Below, piece by piece: positions 25,401 through 35,034 of a DNA stretch of 64,000 nt. Positions within the stretch are counted from its first letter, which is position 1. Each line of letters starts with the position of its first letter. Both the position numbers and the translations under genes were made by a program. The stretch comes from Clytia hemisphaerica (lineage: Eukaryota > Cnidaria > Hydrozoa > Leptothecata > Clytiidae). The notes below the pieces were generated by a model. The model was given only the letters and a program-made list of their open reading frames with translations. It had not been told where the DNA came from and ran no database searches. The stretch lies in contig CACVBU010000415.1 of the NCBI GenBank assembly GCA_902728285.1, positions 366,586 to 430,585 on the forward strand, given 5' to 3'.

Positions 25401-26790
25401 TGAGTCTCAATAGCTTGAAATTCGTTGTATTTGTTTGCAATAAATCAAGACCGAAGTCAAGAAAACGAGTCTAGCATGCTAAACGACTAATCCACACATT
25501 GTAAAAAATAAGCAACAAGTAATGGATGGGACAAATTGAAGTTAATGCAAACTGATATTAAATATTATCCCATAGCTATTGTCTTATTATCATCTAACAC
25601 CAATATTACTGTATTACACGGATTATAAACGTCTGCAGTCTTCGCAACAACGACAACAACTATAAGTTTGTTTATCTGTTTTCAGATGATGCAAACGGAG
25701 AAAGAAGAACTGGATCAAGTCAAAGATGAAATCAACAAAAGGTTTGTTTAAATGTGTCAACCATTAGAGCGGCGCGGACTGGTAATAGAGAGTTTCCGAA
25801 ATCACATCGAGAACGGCGACTGCGACGTGAGAATCGTCTTCCCCGTCGTCGTTGCCGTCAGCAGTCTTTTACATTCCGATTTCGCTTTCTTTTCTCACAC
25901 ACCGTAAAGTATAATTCATTTCTCATAATAACAAAATATCTATTCTGTAGCGATAGGTTTCTTCGGAGGTTCACGCATGCGCATAAGTATCAAAACAAAC
26001 ATTAAAGTTGCCGTCGCCGTTCTCGTTGTGATTTCGGAAACTCTCTAATGATTTTACAAGGAACGACGTCTAAACTCTTTTACTTTGAGAATATCAATGC
26101 ATCAACTTCAGACATTTTGACGTCATTCCTTCCTGGCAAACTTGAGCCCAGTCTCCTCACACGTTAAAGGTTGATAGGTGTAGATTTGACTTTAATGCAA
26201 TGCTGTGAACAAAGAGAAAATGAGTAAATTGAAAAGTTTTATGAGTTCAGAAATAAAACACTCTTGCGCTTTTGTGTCTCTTTCCTTGATACTTGCGTAT
26301 TAGTGTTAGTAGGGGGGGGGTAGATATATGCAATCGATCGACACTCAAATCTGATAGATGGTATTAGATAAAATGATGCACGAATATAAAAATCACCTGC
26401 AAGAAAAAGAGTCAACCGACAAACAAACAGATGAACAAACACGAACGGACGAAAGCAAAGATTTTCAAATGTGATGAAGAGCGAACGAGCGAGACCTCAA
26501 AGTGTAACTTACAGCTTAGAGAGAGAGAAAAAAAATGAATCAAAATGAATGAAAAATGATGTTTCTTTAGATTAACAGATCTACAAACGAATTACGAACA
26601 ACAAATGAGCGCTGCTACCGATCAAAATCACCAACAAGAACTCATCGAAAACGATCATGGTGACCGCGTTGCTAAGTTACTCGAAGAACGAGATACACTT
26701 CTACATACGGGGGTTTACACTAATGATGATCCTGTTATAAGCGAACTAGACAAAGAGATACGTTTAATGATAGCAGATAAAAATACTTGA
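10479..26790 (+). CDS. Centrosomal protein CEP120, 5'-incomplete
   Basis: CEP120 is a centriole protein needed for centriole elongation and cilium formation. Sixteen exons are supported by similarity and consistent phases: 10479-10687, 11833-12027, 12446-12697, 13359-13490, 15262-15368, 15837-15986, 17086-17194, 18229-18284, 18838-18931, 19417-19578, 20243-20371, 20792-20985, 23979-24123, 24898-25089, 25686-25741 and 26571-26790 (TGA). They encode about 799 residues without a stop. Middle C2 region: [22 protein letters not shown] and [14 protein letters not shown]. Third C2 region: [20 protein letters not shown] and NPPV. A long coiled coil follows ([36 protein letters not shown]), ending in [12 protein letters not shown] and ISELDKEIR. 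The family's usual N-terminal C2 domain, roughly 170 residues, has no counterpart in the window. The first exon here starts mid-codon, so upstream exons must exist or have been lost. Confidence 0.93.
10911..11533. mobile_element. ~620-bp MITE in CEP120 intron 1
   Basis: The left end (ACATGTCGTCGCATC...AAGAAAGCCTTAAGTCCA) is inverted at the right end (TGGACTTAAGGCTTTCTT...GATGCGACGATGT). The repeat is about 44 bp with one or two mismatches. The interior repeats words such as 'taagaaagtcttaagtcca'. No transposase is present. Confidence 0.8.
13087..13112. repeat. (CCGT)n microsatellite
   Basis: A short run of GTCC/CCGT tetranucleotides lies in the CEP120 intron that follows exon 12446-12697. 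Confidence 0.8.
13530..15230. mobile_element. AAGAAT-type MITE hosting a 1.3-kb TIR element
   Basis: The outer sequence (13530-13894 and about 15198-15230) resembles the AAGAAT family and ends in 'attcttataataaaag...aaagcgtgta'. Inside it lies 13895-15197, a 1303-bp element with near-inverted ends (GGTGGGGGCGTACG and CGTACGCCCCCCAC). It is flanked by TATATT at 13889-13894 and again at 15198-15203. The inner element has no recognisable transposase and is rich in 'accg' and 'cccg' words. The whole block is in a CEP120 intron and leaves the neighbouring exons in phase. Confidence 0.75.
14713..14815. repeat. Internal hairpin in the 1.3-kb element
   Basis: CTAGGCTACGGTCATATCTCC is nearly inverted as GGAGATATGACGTAGCCTAG, with TTCTCTTCGAAGAGAA at the centre. 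It is part of the TIR element at 13895-15197. Confidence 0.7.
16810..17070. mobile_element. AAGAAC-type MITE with ACACGT ends
   Basis: It begins GTACACGTTTTTTTTATAG and ends TTCTTATAAAAAAAACGTG. The interior has repeated ATGTTCTTAA words and a 'tgaagccttcgg' motif. A second copy with the same order of words is at about 54920-55185. It sits just upstream of CEP120 exon 17086-17194, whose acceptor lies about 15 bp beyond the element. Confidence 0.75.
17468..18140. mobile_element. 673-bp TIR element with 9-bp target duplication
   Basis: The ends ATGAACATATAAGCGACTGG and (inverted) CCAGTCGTTTATATGTTCAT match with one difference. Similarity reaches further in, through 'gcttcgttgccgcc'. GTTAAAACC flanks both sides (17459-17467 and 18141-18149). 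A 9-bp duplication fits Mutator-like transposons better than hAT. No transposase is encoded. Confidence 0.85.
22224..22561. mobile_element. G/C-capped hAT-like MITE, copy 2
   Basis: The element starts CCAGGGGGAGCACTTAGGC and ends GCCAAGGTTCCCCG. It is flanked by identical 8-bp duplications GCAGACTT (22216-22223 and 22562-22569). The interior holds 'agggtcc' and 'gaccaggg' words shared with copies 1 and 3. It lies within the large CEP120 intron 20986-23978. Confidence 0.85.
23251..23276. repeat. (AAT)n microsatellite
   Basis: A run of about seven ATA/AAT triplets follows an A-run in the CEP120 intron. Confidence 0.8.
23547..23806. mobile_element. CTCTCGGGTACC-type MITE with poly-C core, copy 1
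   Basis: The left end ACTCTCGGGTACCTAATAG and the right end CTATTAGGTACCCGAGAGT are exact inverted repeats. The interior contains long C runs alternating with 'gcttattcat' and 'attccaaccc' words. A shorter copy is at 29934-30069. Run lengths in such tracts may be assembly artefacts. Confidence 0.85.
25120..25262. mobile_element. Hairpin MITE adjoining a CEP120 exon
   Basis: GTTAAGTTACTTAATTTCCG and AAACGTTCG are inverted as CGAACGTTT and CGGAAGTTACGTAACTTAAC. The arms are about 50 bp with some mismatches. The element lies just downstream of exon 24898-25089, close to its donor site. Confidence 0.75.
25455..25625. repeat. Dispersed repeat, copy at 25.5 kb
   Basis: 'ctagcatgct', 'gactaatcca', 'ataagcaaca', 'aaactgatatta' and 'atattactgtattacac' occur here in order. 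The same words recur in the same order at about 51965-52130. The family is unknown and has no coding capacity. Confidence 0.7.
25787..26048. mobile_element. ~260-bp MITE in the last CEP120 intron
   Basis: AGAGAGTTTCCGAAATCAC with GAGAACGGCGAC is inverted as GTCGCCGTTCTC with GTGATTTCGGAAACTCTCT. The TIRs are about 36 bp. The flanks share TAAT on both sides, so a short TA-type duplication is possible. Confidence 0.8.
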
Positions 26791-27833
26791 ATACAAAGTT
26801 CTATTCATGAACAGTATTGAACTTTTTATGATTAACAATCATTTTCAATTTCAATTTTCAAATTCATGATATTCACGATGTCATCTTTTATACGGATGTA
26901 CCCAAACATTACACACAAATTATACAAATTTATACAAATTTTGGCAATTTCCAGAAGGGAACTAAATATTTCCAACCAGGAATTTTTGTGACTTAAAAAG
27001 GTTTGTCCGACCCCCTGTATGGATATTCAATGGGCCAGTCCAATGAATCCTAACCTATTGAGTTTCAAGCCCGAAGAGCTAGAGGCGAGACTCCTGGATG
27101 GGAAATGAAACCACTTATTTTCCATCCAGAACGCCCGCGCGTTCAATGTCCAAACCTCAAGCGCCCAAAGTTTTGAGTATTTCCGTATAAAAACATATCA
27201 TGAATATCAAGAAGTACTAGCCAGGAAACGTCTAGAAATAATTTAGTATATCAAATCTTATATTTATTCATTTATTTCAAATTTTTATAATTTATTTATT
27301 GAAAATATAGTGTTTTGTAATAACTTCAATTTAATAAGTTACCAATAATTTCAGTTGAAGTTGAAATATTGTTCATGATTTATAAATTTGTTTGGTATTT
27401 ACTAAAGCTTTGTACCATAGGTACTGTTAACAATCCAAAATCTTTCTCAACAATCAAACATACCATGCCGATTCGCAAAAGTGCGGTAAAGCCTGTTTGA
27501 GAAAGACAAAACTAAGTTGACGCCTTATCCGCGAAAGCGATCTTGCAGAGTCTTTTTTAGCCGGCCAGCTTGGTTCGTTTCAAATTATTTTGAAATTTTA
27601 ATTTTCAGCGGAAATGTTTTCATTAGATTGTTTAGCCAACTTTTGGGTTGTTAAACAAGCGTAGCGAGATACCCTGCAAAATTTATGAGGGAGTGCAGAC
27701 GTTCATGACATACTATCTTTTGATAAAACAAAGACAATAATTACAGTGTCGTAAAAATCGCTCTCATCTATAAATTTTGCCGGGTACCTCGCTACGCCTA
27801 TATGGTATTACCATAAGTTCCGCTTTGTATGGA
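26791..27833. other. Intergenic DNA between CEP120 and an orphan receptor
   Basis: The left part is probably CEP120 3' UTR. Near 27080-27150 there is a short inverted pair (TGGATGGGAAA and TTTTCCATCCA). Near 27660-27806 an inverted pair (CGTAGCGAGATACCC with AAATTTAT, inverted as AAATTTTGCCGGGTACCTCGCTACG) marks a roughly 150-bp hairpin element. No coding exon was seen. Confidence 0.5.
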
Positions 27834-28808
27834 CTAAAACTTTGTGTCTGCTCCTTCTGTCTCTGCACCCGTGAACTTTGATGTTAGATTTTGAGTTGAG
27901 ATCTTTCGGCTAGTCAGAGAATCTTCCACACTACTCACAGTTGATTGTCTTGGTCGATAACTTGTCCCTCTGTAAGTACTGGCGTATGTTATTTTTCGAC
28001 CCAGAAATTTTCTTTTCATGGTGTTCTTAATAGATTGACTGAAAAATATGTAGAACAATGCATCGGTTGTGAAATATAAACATACTGAGAGTTCTAGTAA
28101 TGGTTCTGACCAGTCTGGTAAAGTTTGATTCGTTTCATGAAAAATGATTAAAATGATATCAACGCTTATCCAAAAGACAACGAACGATAAAACGATGAGT
28201 TTTGGTGCTAGAGTTGCTCTCTGCATCCTATTTTTATATCTCGCCGATTCGCTACCAAATAATTTTTTGCTCCTTTTCCCAACCGTGTGTACAATAAAAC
28301 TGTATGAAGCTATAAAGGTAATCAAGACAAGGCCGTCCATGATTGGCCAGAAATATAGTGTGGTTGTCTCGATTAACTGTGGTCTCGATGGCTGCGTAAA
28401 AACAAACGTCAAAATTATTATAATGGACACCAAAATATTGAAAAGAAAAACAGCATTAGTTACACGGTTAACTTTCTTTGCTTCATATTTTATACTCAAG
28501 TATACAAACATAGCTCGGTCAATCGTCATTTCCATAAGGATCAACAACATTTGCATATAAACAAAACCGTTTCGTGCCATCCCTAGATACAATACAAACT
28601 CATGGTAATCTTTAGCTACTTGACTGATAATCGAAGTTAAGCAAGCCAGAATCTCAACAACACTCAACCATAGTAGATATCGTCCTTGTATCTTTTGCCA
28701 ATGTTTTGTATAGGGTACAACAAGGAGCAAATATATTCCAATGGAGTGAACTAAGATTGGTATAATATGAAACGTATAAAACAATGCTAATTGCCAGATA
28801 GGTGCCAT
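27834..28808 (-). CDS. Orphan seven-helix receptor-like protein, single exon
   Basis: The ORF of 324 codons has seven hydrophobic segments spaced like a rhodopsin-type GPCR and starts almost directly in helix 1. The position of the DRY motif at the end of helix 3 reads TIDRAMFVYLSIKYE. The helix 7 NPxxY position reads TTDALFYIFF, so proline and the usual asparagine are missing, and the helix 1 GN motif is not evident. The tail is basic, then Ser/Thr-rich (SSVEDSLTSRK). Intronless divergent receptors of this kind are common in cnidarian genomes (established knowledge). The ligand and the G-protein are unknown. An alternative is a non-GPCR 7TM protein. Confidence 0.75.
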   Translation of the reverse strand: MAPIWQLALFYTFHIIPILVHSIGIYLLLVVPYTKHWQKIQGRYLLWLSVVEILACLTSIISQVAKDYHEFVLYLGMARNGFVYMQMLLILMEMTIDRAMFVYLSIKYEAKKVNRVTNAVFLFNILVSIIIILTFVFTQPSRPQLIETTTLYFWPIMDGLVLITFIASYSFIVHTVGKRSKKLFGSESARYKNRMQRATLAPKLIVLSFVVFWISVDIILIIFHETNQTLPDWSEPLLELSVCLYFTTDALFYIFFSQSIKNTMKRKFLGRKITYASTYRGTSYRPRQSTVSSVEDSLTSRKISTQNLTSKFTGAETEGADTKF

Positions 28809-29230
28809 CTTGTTTTTTATGTTTTGTAATTGTCTTTTAATTTGCTTGTTAAAGCCAGGAAGTGTTGATAGAGTTACAATGGTTTTAGAATTTGCTTACA
28901 TCTTATACAGCTCTGGGCACTAGATTTAGATTAGCTTGCTGTTATTTAATTTTTAAGAGCTAAAGAAGATAGGGATAAGGATTAAGCCTATTTTAATTAA
29001 AACCTCTATAATTGAATGATTTTGATAGTAAAAATTACACATTACACTTGTTAATGATATTAATTGGATCATTTTGGAAATTTGCCTTCTGAACATTATG
29101 ATTTTAGAGCCCCCGGACAACAGAACCAATCCCTCGAACAAGCATCAGTTGACTCCCCGGACATTCAAAATTACACCCAGACAGAACAAATGTACCCCAA
29201 ACAGAGCAAGTTTACCCCCCCCCCCTGACA
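28809..29230. other. Non-coding stretch upstream of the orphan receptor
   Basis: It probably includes the promoter of the leftward receptor gene, but no motif can be assigned. The right part (29140-29230) has 'ccccggac' and 'ttacccccccccc' words that resemble, inverted, the 'gtccggga' and 'gggtaaac' words near 44460-44620, so it is likely repeat-derived. Confidence 0.4.
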
Positions 29231-29234
29231 AGGC

Positions 29235-29521
29235 AAATTTTGTACATTGAAGGAGGAAAATTTGGCGGATTAAGTTTCCGCCAAATTTCTAAATTCCGAC
29301 GACCGCCAAATTTAACTTATATAACGTACCGCCAAATTTCGTCCTATTTTAGGCTCCAAAATTGGGGTTTCGACGATTTTCCTATCGTTTTTGACCCATA
29401 ATATCCTACAACCACCAAATTAAATTTTTTCAGCCATCCGCCAAATTAAATTCCGTCTGAAAAAACTTTTTCAGCCATCCGTCAAACTAAATTCCCGCCA
29501 AAATTTTTTCTTTTAATGTAG
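29235..29521. mobile_element. ~290-bp MITE rich in GGCGG/CCGCC
   Basis: ACATTGAAGGAGGAAAATTTGGCGG is imperfectly inverted as CCGCCAAAATTTTTTCTTTTAATGT at the other end. The interior repeats 'ccgccaaatt'. It has no coding content. Confidence 0.7.
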
Positions 29522-29933
29522 ATTTTCACTCACCCCCCCCCCCCATGTACGAACATTTTTGGGAAGAGACCAATGAAACAAAGATGCCAGTGTTATCCAT
29601 GTTGCTTGGAAAGTATATGCGACCAATTCCCAACCCTTTCGCATTATATCTACATAGTTTTACACTATTCTTTCTCGAATAAATTTAATGAATTTTGACC
29701 ATTAACCAACTCGACTGCTCTTTTGAAAAAGAATGTATTAAAAATCTCGAGTCTGGAACTTATTAATCAAATCGTTAAATGAAGAATTAGATTCCATTTA
29801 AAGATATTTTGAAACTTTAGATGCTCGTTATTTATATCATGAATGATGAATGTGCTTTTGACCACATTCTTTGAAATGAAGGAGTCCTTTTCAAGCCTTT
29901 CATGTTTTGGTCCTTCGAGATATTAAGTAAAAA

Positions 29934-30069
29934 ACTCTCGGGTACCTAATAGCCGGGGGGGGGCTAATTAATTTTTGAGAATTTTCCACGCAGGAAATTT
30001 TTATTCCACCCCCCTTCGCTTATTAAGTTTTGAGATTTTTTTTCAGCCGGCTATTAGGTATCCGAGAGT
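29934..30069. mobile_element. CTCTCGGGTACC-type MITE, copy 2
   Basis: The left end ACTCTCGGGTACCTAATAG is inverted at the right as CTATTAGGTATCCGAGAGT with one mismatch. This 136-bp copy has a G run of 9 near the left end and is a shortened relative of 23547-23806. Confidence 0.85.
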
Positions 30070-30611
30070 AATCTACAAAATAAATCACTTTATACACCCC
30101 TGTGTCACATACCCGCTGTAGAATCAGACCCCACTTGAAAATTTGGCCAGAATTTCGTTCACGTTGGGAAAAGTACCCTAAAATTCCAGCCCCACTGAGA
30201 AATTGTGATAGCCAGCGTCTTGACGTATGCTTAAACCAAATACTACCCTCGCTTCACTCAAAGCTTCACTTCAGACAGAAACTTAATGAATTTATGATAA
30301 AAAACCTGCCTCAGCTTTAAATCAAATTTCAAGAATAATTTCCCTGTGTTATATATTTTTTCATTAAATTTGTGAACTCACTCGTGACTCTATCCAACTA
30401 CTAGTAATTTACACCCGTAGGTAAAGAGATTAATTTTTGCGGAAATTATTTTTGTAATTTTTTTTTTCAAAACAAACTACCATTTTTCAAGAAAATTAAA
30501 TCTAGAAATGAAGATTCGTGTCATTGGCTTTCATTTTTTTGGAAATTAATTTGCTCTTCACTTACAACTTGTCTCTTTGAGCACTCATGTACGTTTCAAT
30601 CTACTTAACCA

Positions 30612-30838
30612 GCAATCTATATTAACCCGACCACGACCTCGACCCTGACCCTTGAAAAAGGCCGACCCTCGACCCTTGGAAAAAAGCCAACTTATAAATT
30701 CTTATAAAAGTCCCTAAAGCATTTTTTTACCCAGGGTCGGCTTTTTATTGTATTTTTGTCGAGGGTCGGCTTTCTTCCAAGGGTCAAGGGTCGGCCTTTT
30801 TCAAGGGTCGAGGTCGAGGTCGGGTTAATATAGATTGC
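30612..30838. mobile_element. 227-bp near-perfect fold-back element
   Basis: CAATCTATATTAACCCGACC and the following 'cgacctcgaccctgaccctt' are inverted at the right end (GGTCGGGTTAATATAGATTG). The arms are about 70 bp separated by a short spacer containing more GGCCGACCC and GGGTCGGC words. Confidence 0.85.
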
Positions 30839-31253
30839 CTACTTAACCCTATTCGTACTAGGAGCGAGGGGGGGGGGTTTCTATTCGGTGGTGAAACTAA
30901 TGTAACTCCTGAAATAGTAGAGCTTTTGACATGACATATTCTGTGAATTATGAAGGTTCGAATTTGAGAGAGAGAGCTGACTCCCGACACCTAAAATTAA
31001 ATTCACACCTTGAGCATGATGACATCATTGACAGTAAAAAGTTGAGGGGCGGTACCTAAAAAGCCCCCCCCCCTTCCCCTCTAGTTCTGATCCACCCTTA
31101 AAGCCTAGTATGAATATGGCTAATTACGCTCTTTACAATAAGAATTTTATAAGAACAAAGATGTTCAAAAATAAGAATTAAAGAACAACGCTGATCATAA
31201 AAAGGCTAAATTGATGGTCGAGTTTGTGACCACATTTTTGCCCTAGAAATAAG

Positions 31254-31407
31254 CAGATGAAATGGAGTTTTTATAAGATACTTTAATAATTGGTCATATG
31301 AAGTAATAAAAATGACGCATTCTTTAGAAAAAGTAACCAAATTGTTTTATTACTGGTTAACGACCAACCAAATCAAATAAGAGCTTGTAAAAACTCCATC
31401 TCATCCC
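31254..31407. mobile_element. 154-bp hAT-like MITE, copy A
   Basis: The ends CAGATGAAATGGAGTTTTT and CTCCATCTCATCCC are near-inverted. GAAATAAG is duplicated on both sides (31246-31253 and 31408-31415). Copy B is at 59488-59640, and the shared interior includes 'gacgcattctttagaaaaag' and 'ttaacgaccaacc'. No transposase is present. Confidence 0.9.
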
Positions 31408-31844
31408 GAAATAAGAATAGGATAATAACAAATTAATTTTAGGCCAAAATGTTAAAAAGATTTGCTAAGCCACGCCAAAATTTACTGGTTTTCTTTTAAA
31501 AAAGAAGTGTAGCTACTAGTACCGCTAAAATCGTAATAATAAGCAGTTCTGTCACCTTCGATATCTTCTTGAACTCTCACATCCCAGATATAACCATTTA
31601 TGAAATTGGAACCATTCCATTTGTGGAAAAATTATAATGAGGAGATTAGAAATTCATAATACCTTTATTGATATTTCTAAAATAAACTCACAGCGGTACA
31701 TGTTTTTTTGAGAGAAAATCTTGAGCCATCTTCTAATTCCATTCCATATATTTTCACTATTATTTTGTCTTTCACACCGATCGACCTGTTATGTATCCAA
31801 AAATGACTTAGGGGAAAAATCTTTGGAGTATCTTAATGGCCTTT

Positions 31845-32424
31845 AAGGAAATGTCAGACCCGGGGGGGGGGTGGGGCGGGGGTAGGGGTACTTAGGCAAA
31901 TGGAGGGTACGGTATGTGCCGCCCTTAAGGGTACCTTTTTTGGACTTCCAAAGTCCCGCTAAGGGTCGAAAAAATCAGAAAATCAAATTTCAGTCCCACT
32001 AAGGGTCGGAAAAATAGGAAAATTTCAACTTTTTACCCCCTGAAAGATCGAAATTTGGTCAAAATTGGTCAAATTTGTCCCGCTAAGGGTCGTAAAATTC
32101 CCAAAATTTTCCTTGCTTTTCTCTTTTTTAGTCCCGGTAAGGGTCCAAAGTTCGAAAGTCGGGCGGCACCCCCCCCGTCAGCTCGCAACCCTAGTACCCC
32201 CCCGGGATGTCAGAAAGTATCTACTAGGGGGGGGGGGTGTCAAAAGTCTTTCCCCCAATTCTCAAAAAAATTCATGTCTTTAGAGGGGGGGTTCTATATT
32301 AGGAGGGGGTCCAACTTTATTTTTTTCGAGGATATCAAAGGGGGGGGGCTCAAATTCTTTTTGGAATATTTGAAAATATCCTTCACACCACCCTAGTAGA
32401 TACTTTCTGACCATTCCCTTAGGT
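31845..32424. mobile_element. GTAGATACTTTCTGACC-type MITE, interrupted copy
   Basis: The right end TAGTAGATACTTTCTGACC is inverted at the left as 'gtcagaaagtatctacta', but the outermost left bases are split off by the insertion at 31859-32206. The intact relative is at 56370-56617. The interior has G runs and 'ttcatgtcttta'. It encodes nothing recognisable. Confidence 0.8.
31859..32206. mobile_element. G/C-capped hAT-like MITE, copy 3
   Basis: A 348-bp element from CCCGGGGGGGGGGTGG to AGTACCCCCCCGGG, flanked by identical ATGTCAGA duplications (31851-31858 and 32207-32214). It carries four or so 'gtcccgctaagggtcg' units. It is inserted into the left terminal repeat of another MITE. Confidence 0.9.
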
Positions 32425-32484
32425 TTACTAGCAGGTGTAATTATGTATATTTCTTCTTCTTGCAGTTAAGAAGAGTCTAAGGTG

Positions 32485-33960
32485 GGTACAGGCTTTTTAT
32501 TTATAAGAATATAATTTATGAAATTAGACACAAAATTAAGATTAAGAATATGCTAAGAATATCACCATCATGGAATTTGACAGCTGAACCTTAGAATGCC
32601 AATTTTTAGCATTTTATGCTGTAAATTGCCAATCATTCCTCATTAGGCTCAAGCAATAAAAAATGCCATTTCTCGCTTCAAACCTAGGATAGGTTTTGAT
32701 TCTAAGAATACTTTAGGAGGACGATTTTTCCAAAAAGTTCAGAATATCCATACACCCCCTTCTCACCGACCCACTGGGACCCTTTTTCACTGGATAAAAA
32801 TTTACCAAAATATCGCCCCTGTGGAAAATTACACTGTCTGCACCCCAAAATGTAGGTGAACCTCAAAATGTAGGTTTTTAGTTTGACGGCCGCTAAAACT
32901 TATTCAGTATGTGTACTGCCTGAAAACTTTTGTAATGGATAGCCTCTATAAGTGTGTGATTAATTTTAATGTTGATTATTCCCTTGATTTGCCCATTTTC
33001 CCCATCAACCGAAGGTATTTCCGAAAAAAAGAGTTAAATTTTCTATCAAGTTTTGGGTTTCCGAGCGCCTAGTTCTTCACCATTAAAAAAAACAAAATTT
33101 ACCGACATTTTGGGGTGCAGATAGTGTATACTCCAATTTTTTTTGTCTCCACTGTCATCACATTACAGACCAGCGGCCGAGGTAGTGAATTATGTCACTT
33201 CGTAGGGCACCCCTTAGATCAGGGCAAATTTTTGATATTATTCTCCTAATAGGGTTGAATTAGTAGTATCCGAAAATGGTATGTTTTATTAACTTTCGAT
33301 GTTCCGATCATGAAATATTTCATTTTTAAGATGGGTAAAACTGCTGAAAAACTGGTGACTCAGCAAAAAATATCAATAATTCTGAATATTTTCGGATACT
33401 ACTAATTCAGGGTTATCCAGCTGTGGGAATGATTGTTTCTAAAACTACTCCCAGAAGAACCTCGGCACTAGGTAGTCGAAACTTAATAAATAACCCCTTT
33501 ATCTACTTTTCACGCTGAATCCGTTAGTAGACTCAGATATTTGATTTCCAGACTTCGAAAAAACCGTTAGTAAGGGGGGGACCCTTGTTAACTTCTATCG
33601 ACTAACTAAAAATCGATTCACTCGAAAACTGCAGGAAATTCGAAAGGCATAATATCAAAATATTGCCCTGATCTAAGGAGTACCCTACGAAAACCATTTT
33701 TAAGGCCTTTCTTGAATCTCGGACGCTGGTCTATTATCCTATTTTTTCCCATCCTCACTGAACTTTCTGGCTTGAAAACAAAAGAATTTCTATCCCCTCA
33801 GCCATGAAAAATATGGGTATATCAATTCCCAGCCAGTTTCAATCCGTTATTTTTACCCCCACTGGCTGAAAAGATCCTACCGGGTCTGTGAGAAGGGGGT
33901 GTATCCATGATGAAATGAAAAAAAACACCATTATTCATTTAATTTTTTCCAATTTACACG
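32485..33960. mobile_element. Three-level nest of inverted-repeat elements
   Basis: The outer AAGAATA-type element (32485-32751 plus 33909-33960) is split by a 1150-bp element at 32752-33901 whose ends are ACACCCCCTTCTCAC and GTGAGAAGGGGGTG. TATCCAT is duplicated at 32745-32751 and 33902-33908. Inside it lies a roughly 566-bp element (about 33167-33732) with ACCAGCG/CGCTGGT ends and shared 'gatcagggca' and 'tgccctgatc' arms. Within that, GAATTAGTAGTATCCGAAAA is inverted again near 33390-33410. No transposase is visible at any level. Confidence 0.8.
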
Positions 33961-34344
33961 ACTAATAGAATTAAAAATATTCGAATTACATAGTTTATCA
34001 TGTGTGGATGTAAATATATCCGTAAATATTAATAAAGCTTTTTGGCAAACGCAGAAACGAGACCAAAGTTTTATAAAACACGGTTGATCGGATTTACTAG
34101 TCTTCTCTCTTCCAATCAGACGGCCAAACCCGGCGGAACAACCGTAAAAACGAGGAGGCTTAAGGCTCAAAATGAGATAAAATAGGCCTTTTCATAAATT
34201 ACGTCACAAACATCCCTTGCCTCGTATTTAAAAAATCACCATTGTGATTATGTCCCTTGAAACATTTGCGCCAAAGATTTTCAGCCTTAGTTACCTGAAT
34301 TCCAGACTGGGACAAAACATTTCAAGCTTCTAAGAAAAGCTTAT
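33961..34344. other. Short spacer with half of a hairpin element
   Basis: 34177-34262 matches one arm of the hairpin at 43476-43621 (CCTTTTCATAAATTACGTCAC and CTTGCCTCGTATT). The opposite arm is missing or decayed. Nothing else is supported. Confidence 0.6.
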
Positions 34345-34500
34345 TATTACACACGTAGATTTACGGTAATTTCTACATATCTACACATATGGTAGATTTA
34401 CGGATTCTACATATCTACGAATATGGTAGATTATTACGGATTTTACATATCTACACATATGGTAGATTTACGGATTCTACATAACTACACGTATGGTATA
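34345..34500. repeat. Small outlying array of the 34-bp satellite
   Basis: About four units of the same repeat that fills 35035-37222, with the core TATGGTAGATTTACGGATT. It is separated from the main array by about 530 bp of unrelated sequence. Confidence 0.9.
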
Positions 34501-35034
34501 CCCTGAGTATCAGAGGTTAAGTTTTCAAAAAATATATTAACCTCTGAAGACAAATAATAGAAATTCTATCGCGCATGTGTCAATCTAATCACTGTACAAA
34601 AAATCAAAGATGAAGAGCAAATATTACCATATTAATGTCTAGCAGACTGTATCATTATGCAGTTTACTATTTACGAATTCCCCAGAAACCTCCAAGTGTA
34701 ATTGAAATGAGTTTATTTCGAAAGAAATCTTTTATATGATCCCCAAATGTATAATAGTAATTACTAAACTTTTAATTATGGAAATGTCACTTTAATTGAA
34801 TCGAAATAATAGACAGATTTATGTTATGATTCTCTATCACTGACTCTTTTTACAAAGCATTGATGACTTTTTGTAAGTTGTGTTTTCAACGACGGGAATA
34901 AAAATATCAACTTTGAACCTCATCCAAGATCTTGGATGGTCGTCATGGTTACTTTTGTCTTCGTTGATTGCGTGATGAATAGAATCTCGATTCGTCGGTA
35001 CAGCGTAAATATATGATTTTGAGCTGTGCTTTTC
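34501..35034. other. Unique-looking spacer between satellite arrays
   Basis: AT-rich DNA with no supportable gene or repeat on either strand. Confidence 0.4.

Noticed and set aside
28144..28560. Plus-strand ORF of 138 codons
   Set aside because: It is antisense to the seven-helix receptor gene and has no features of its own.
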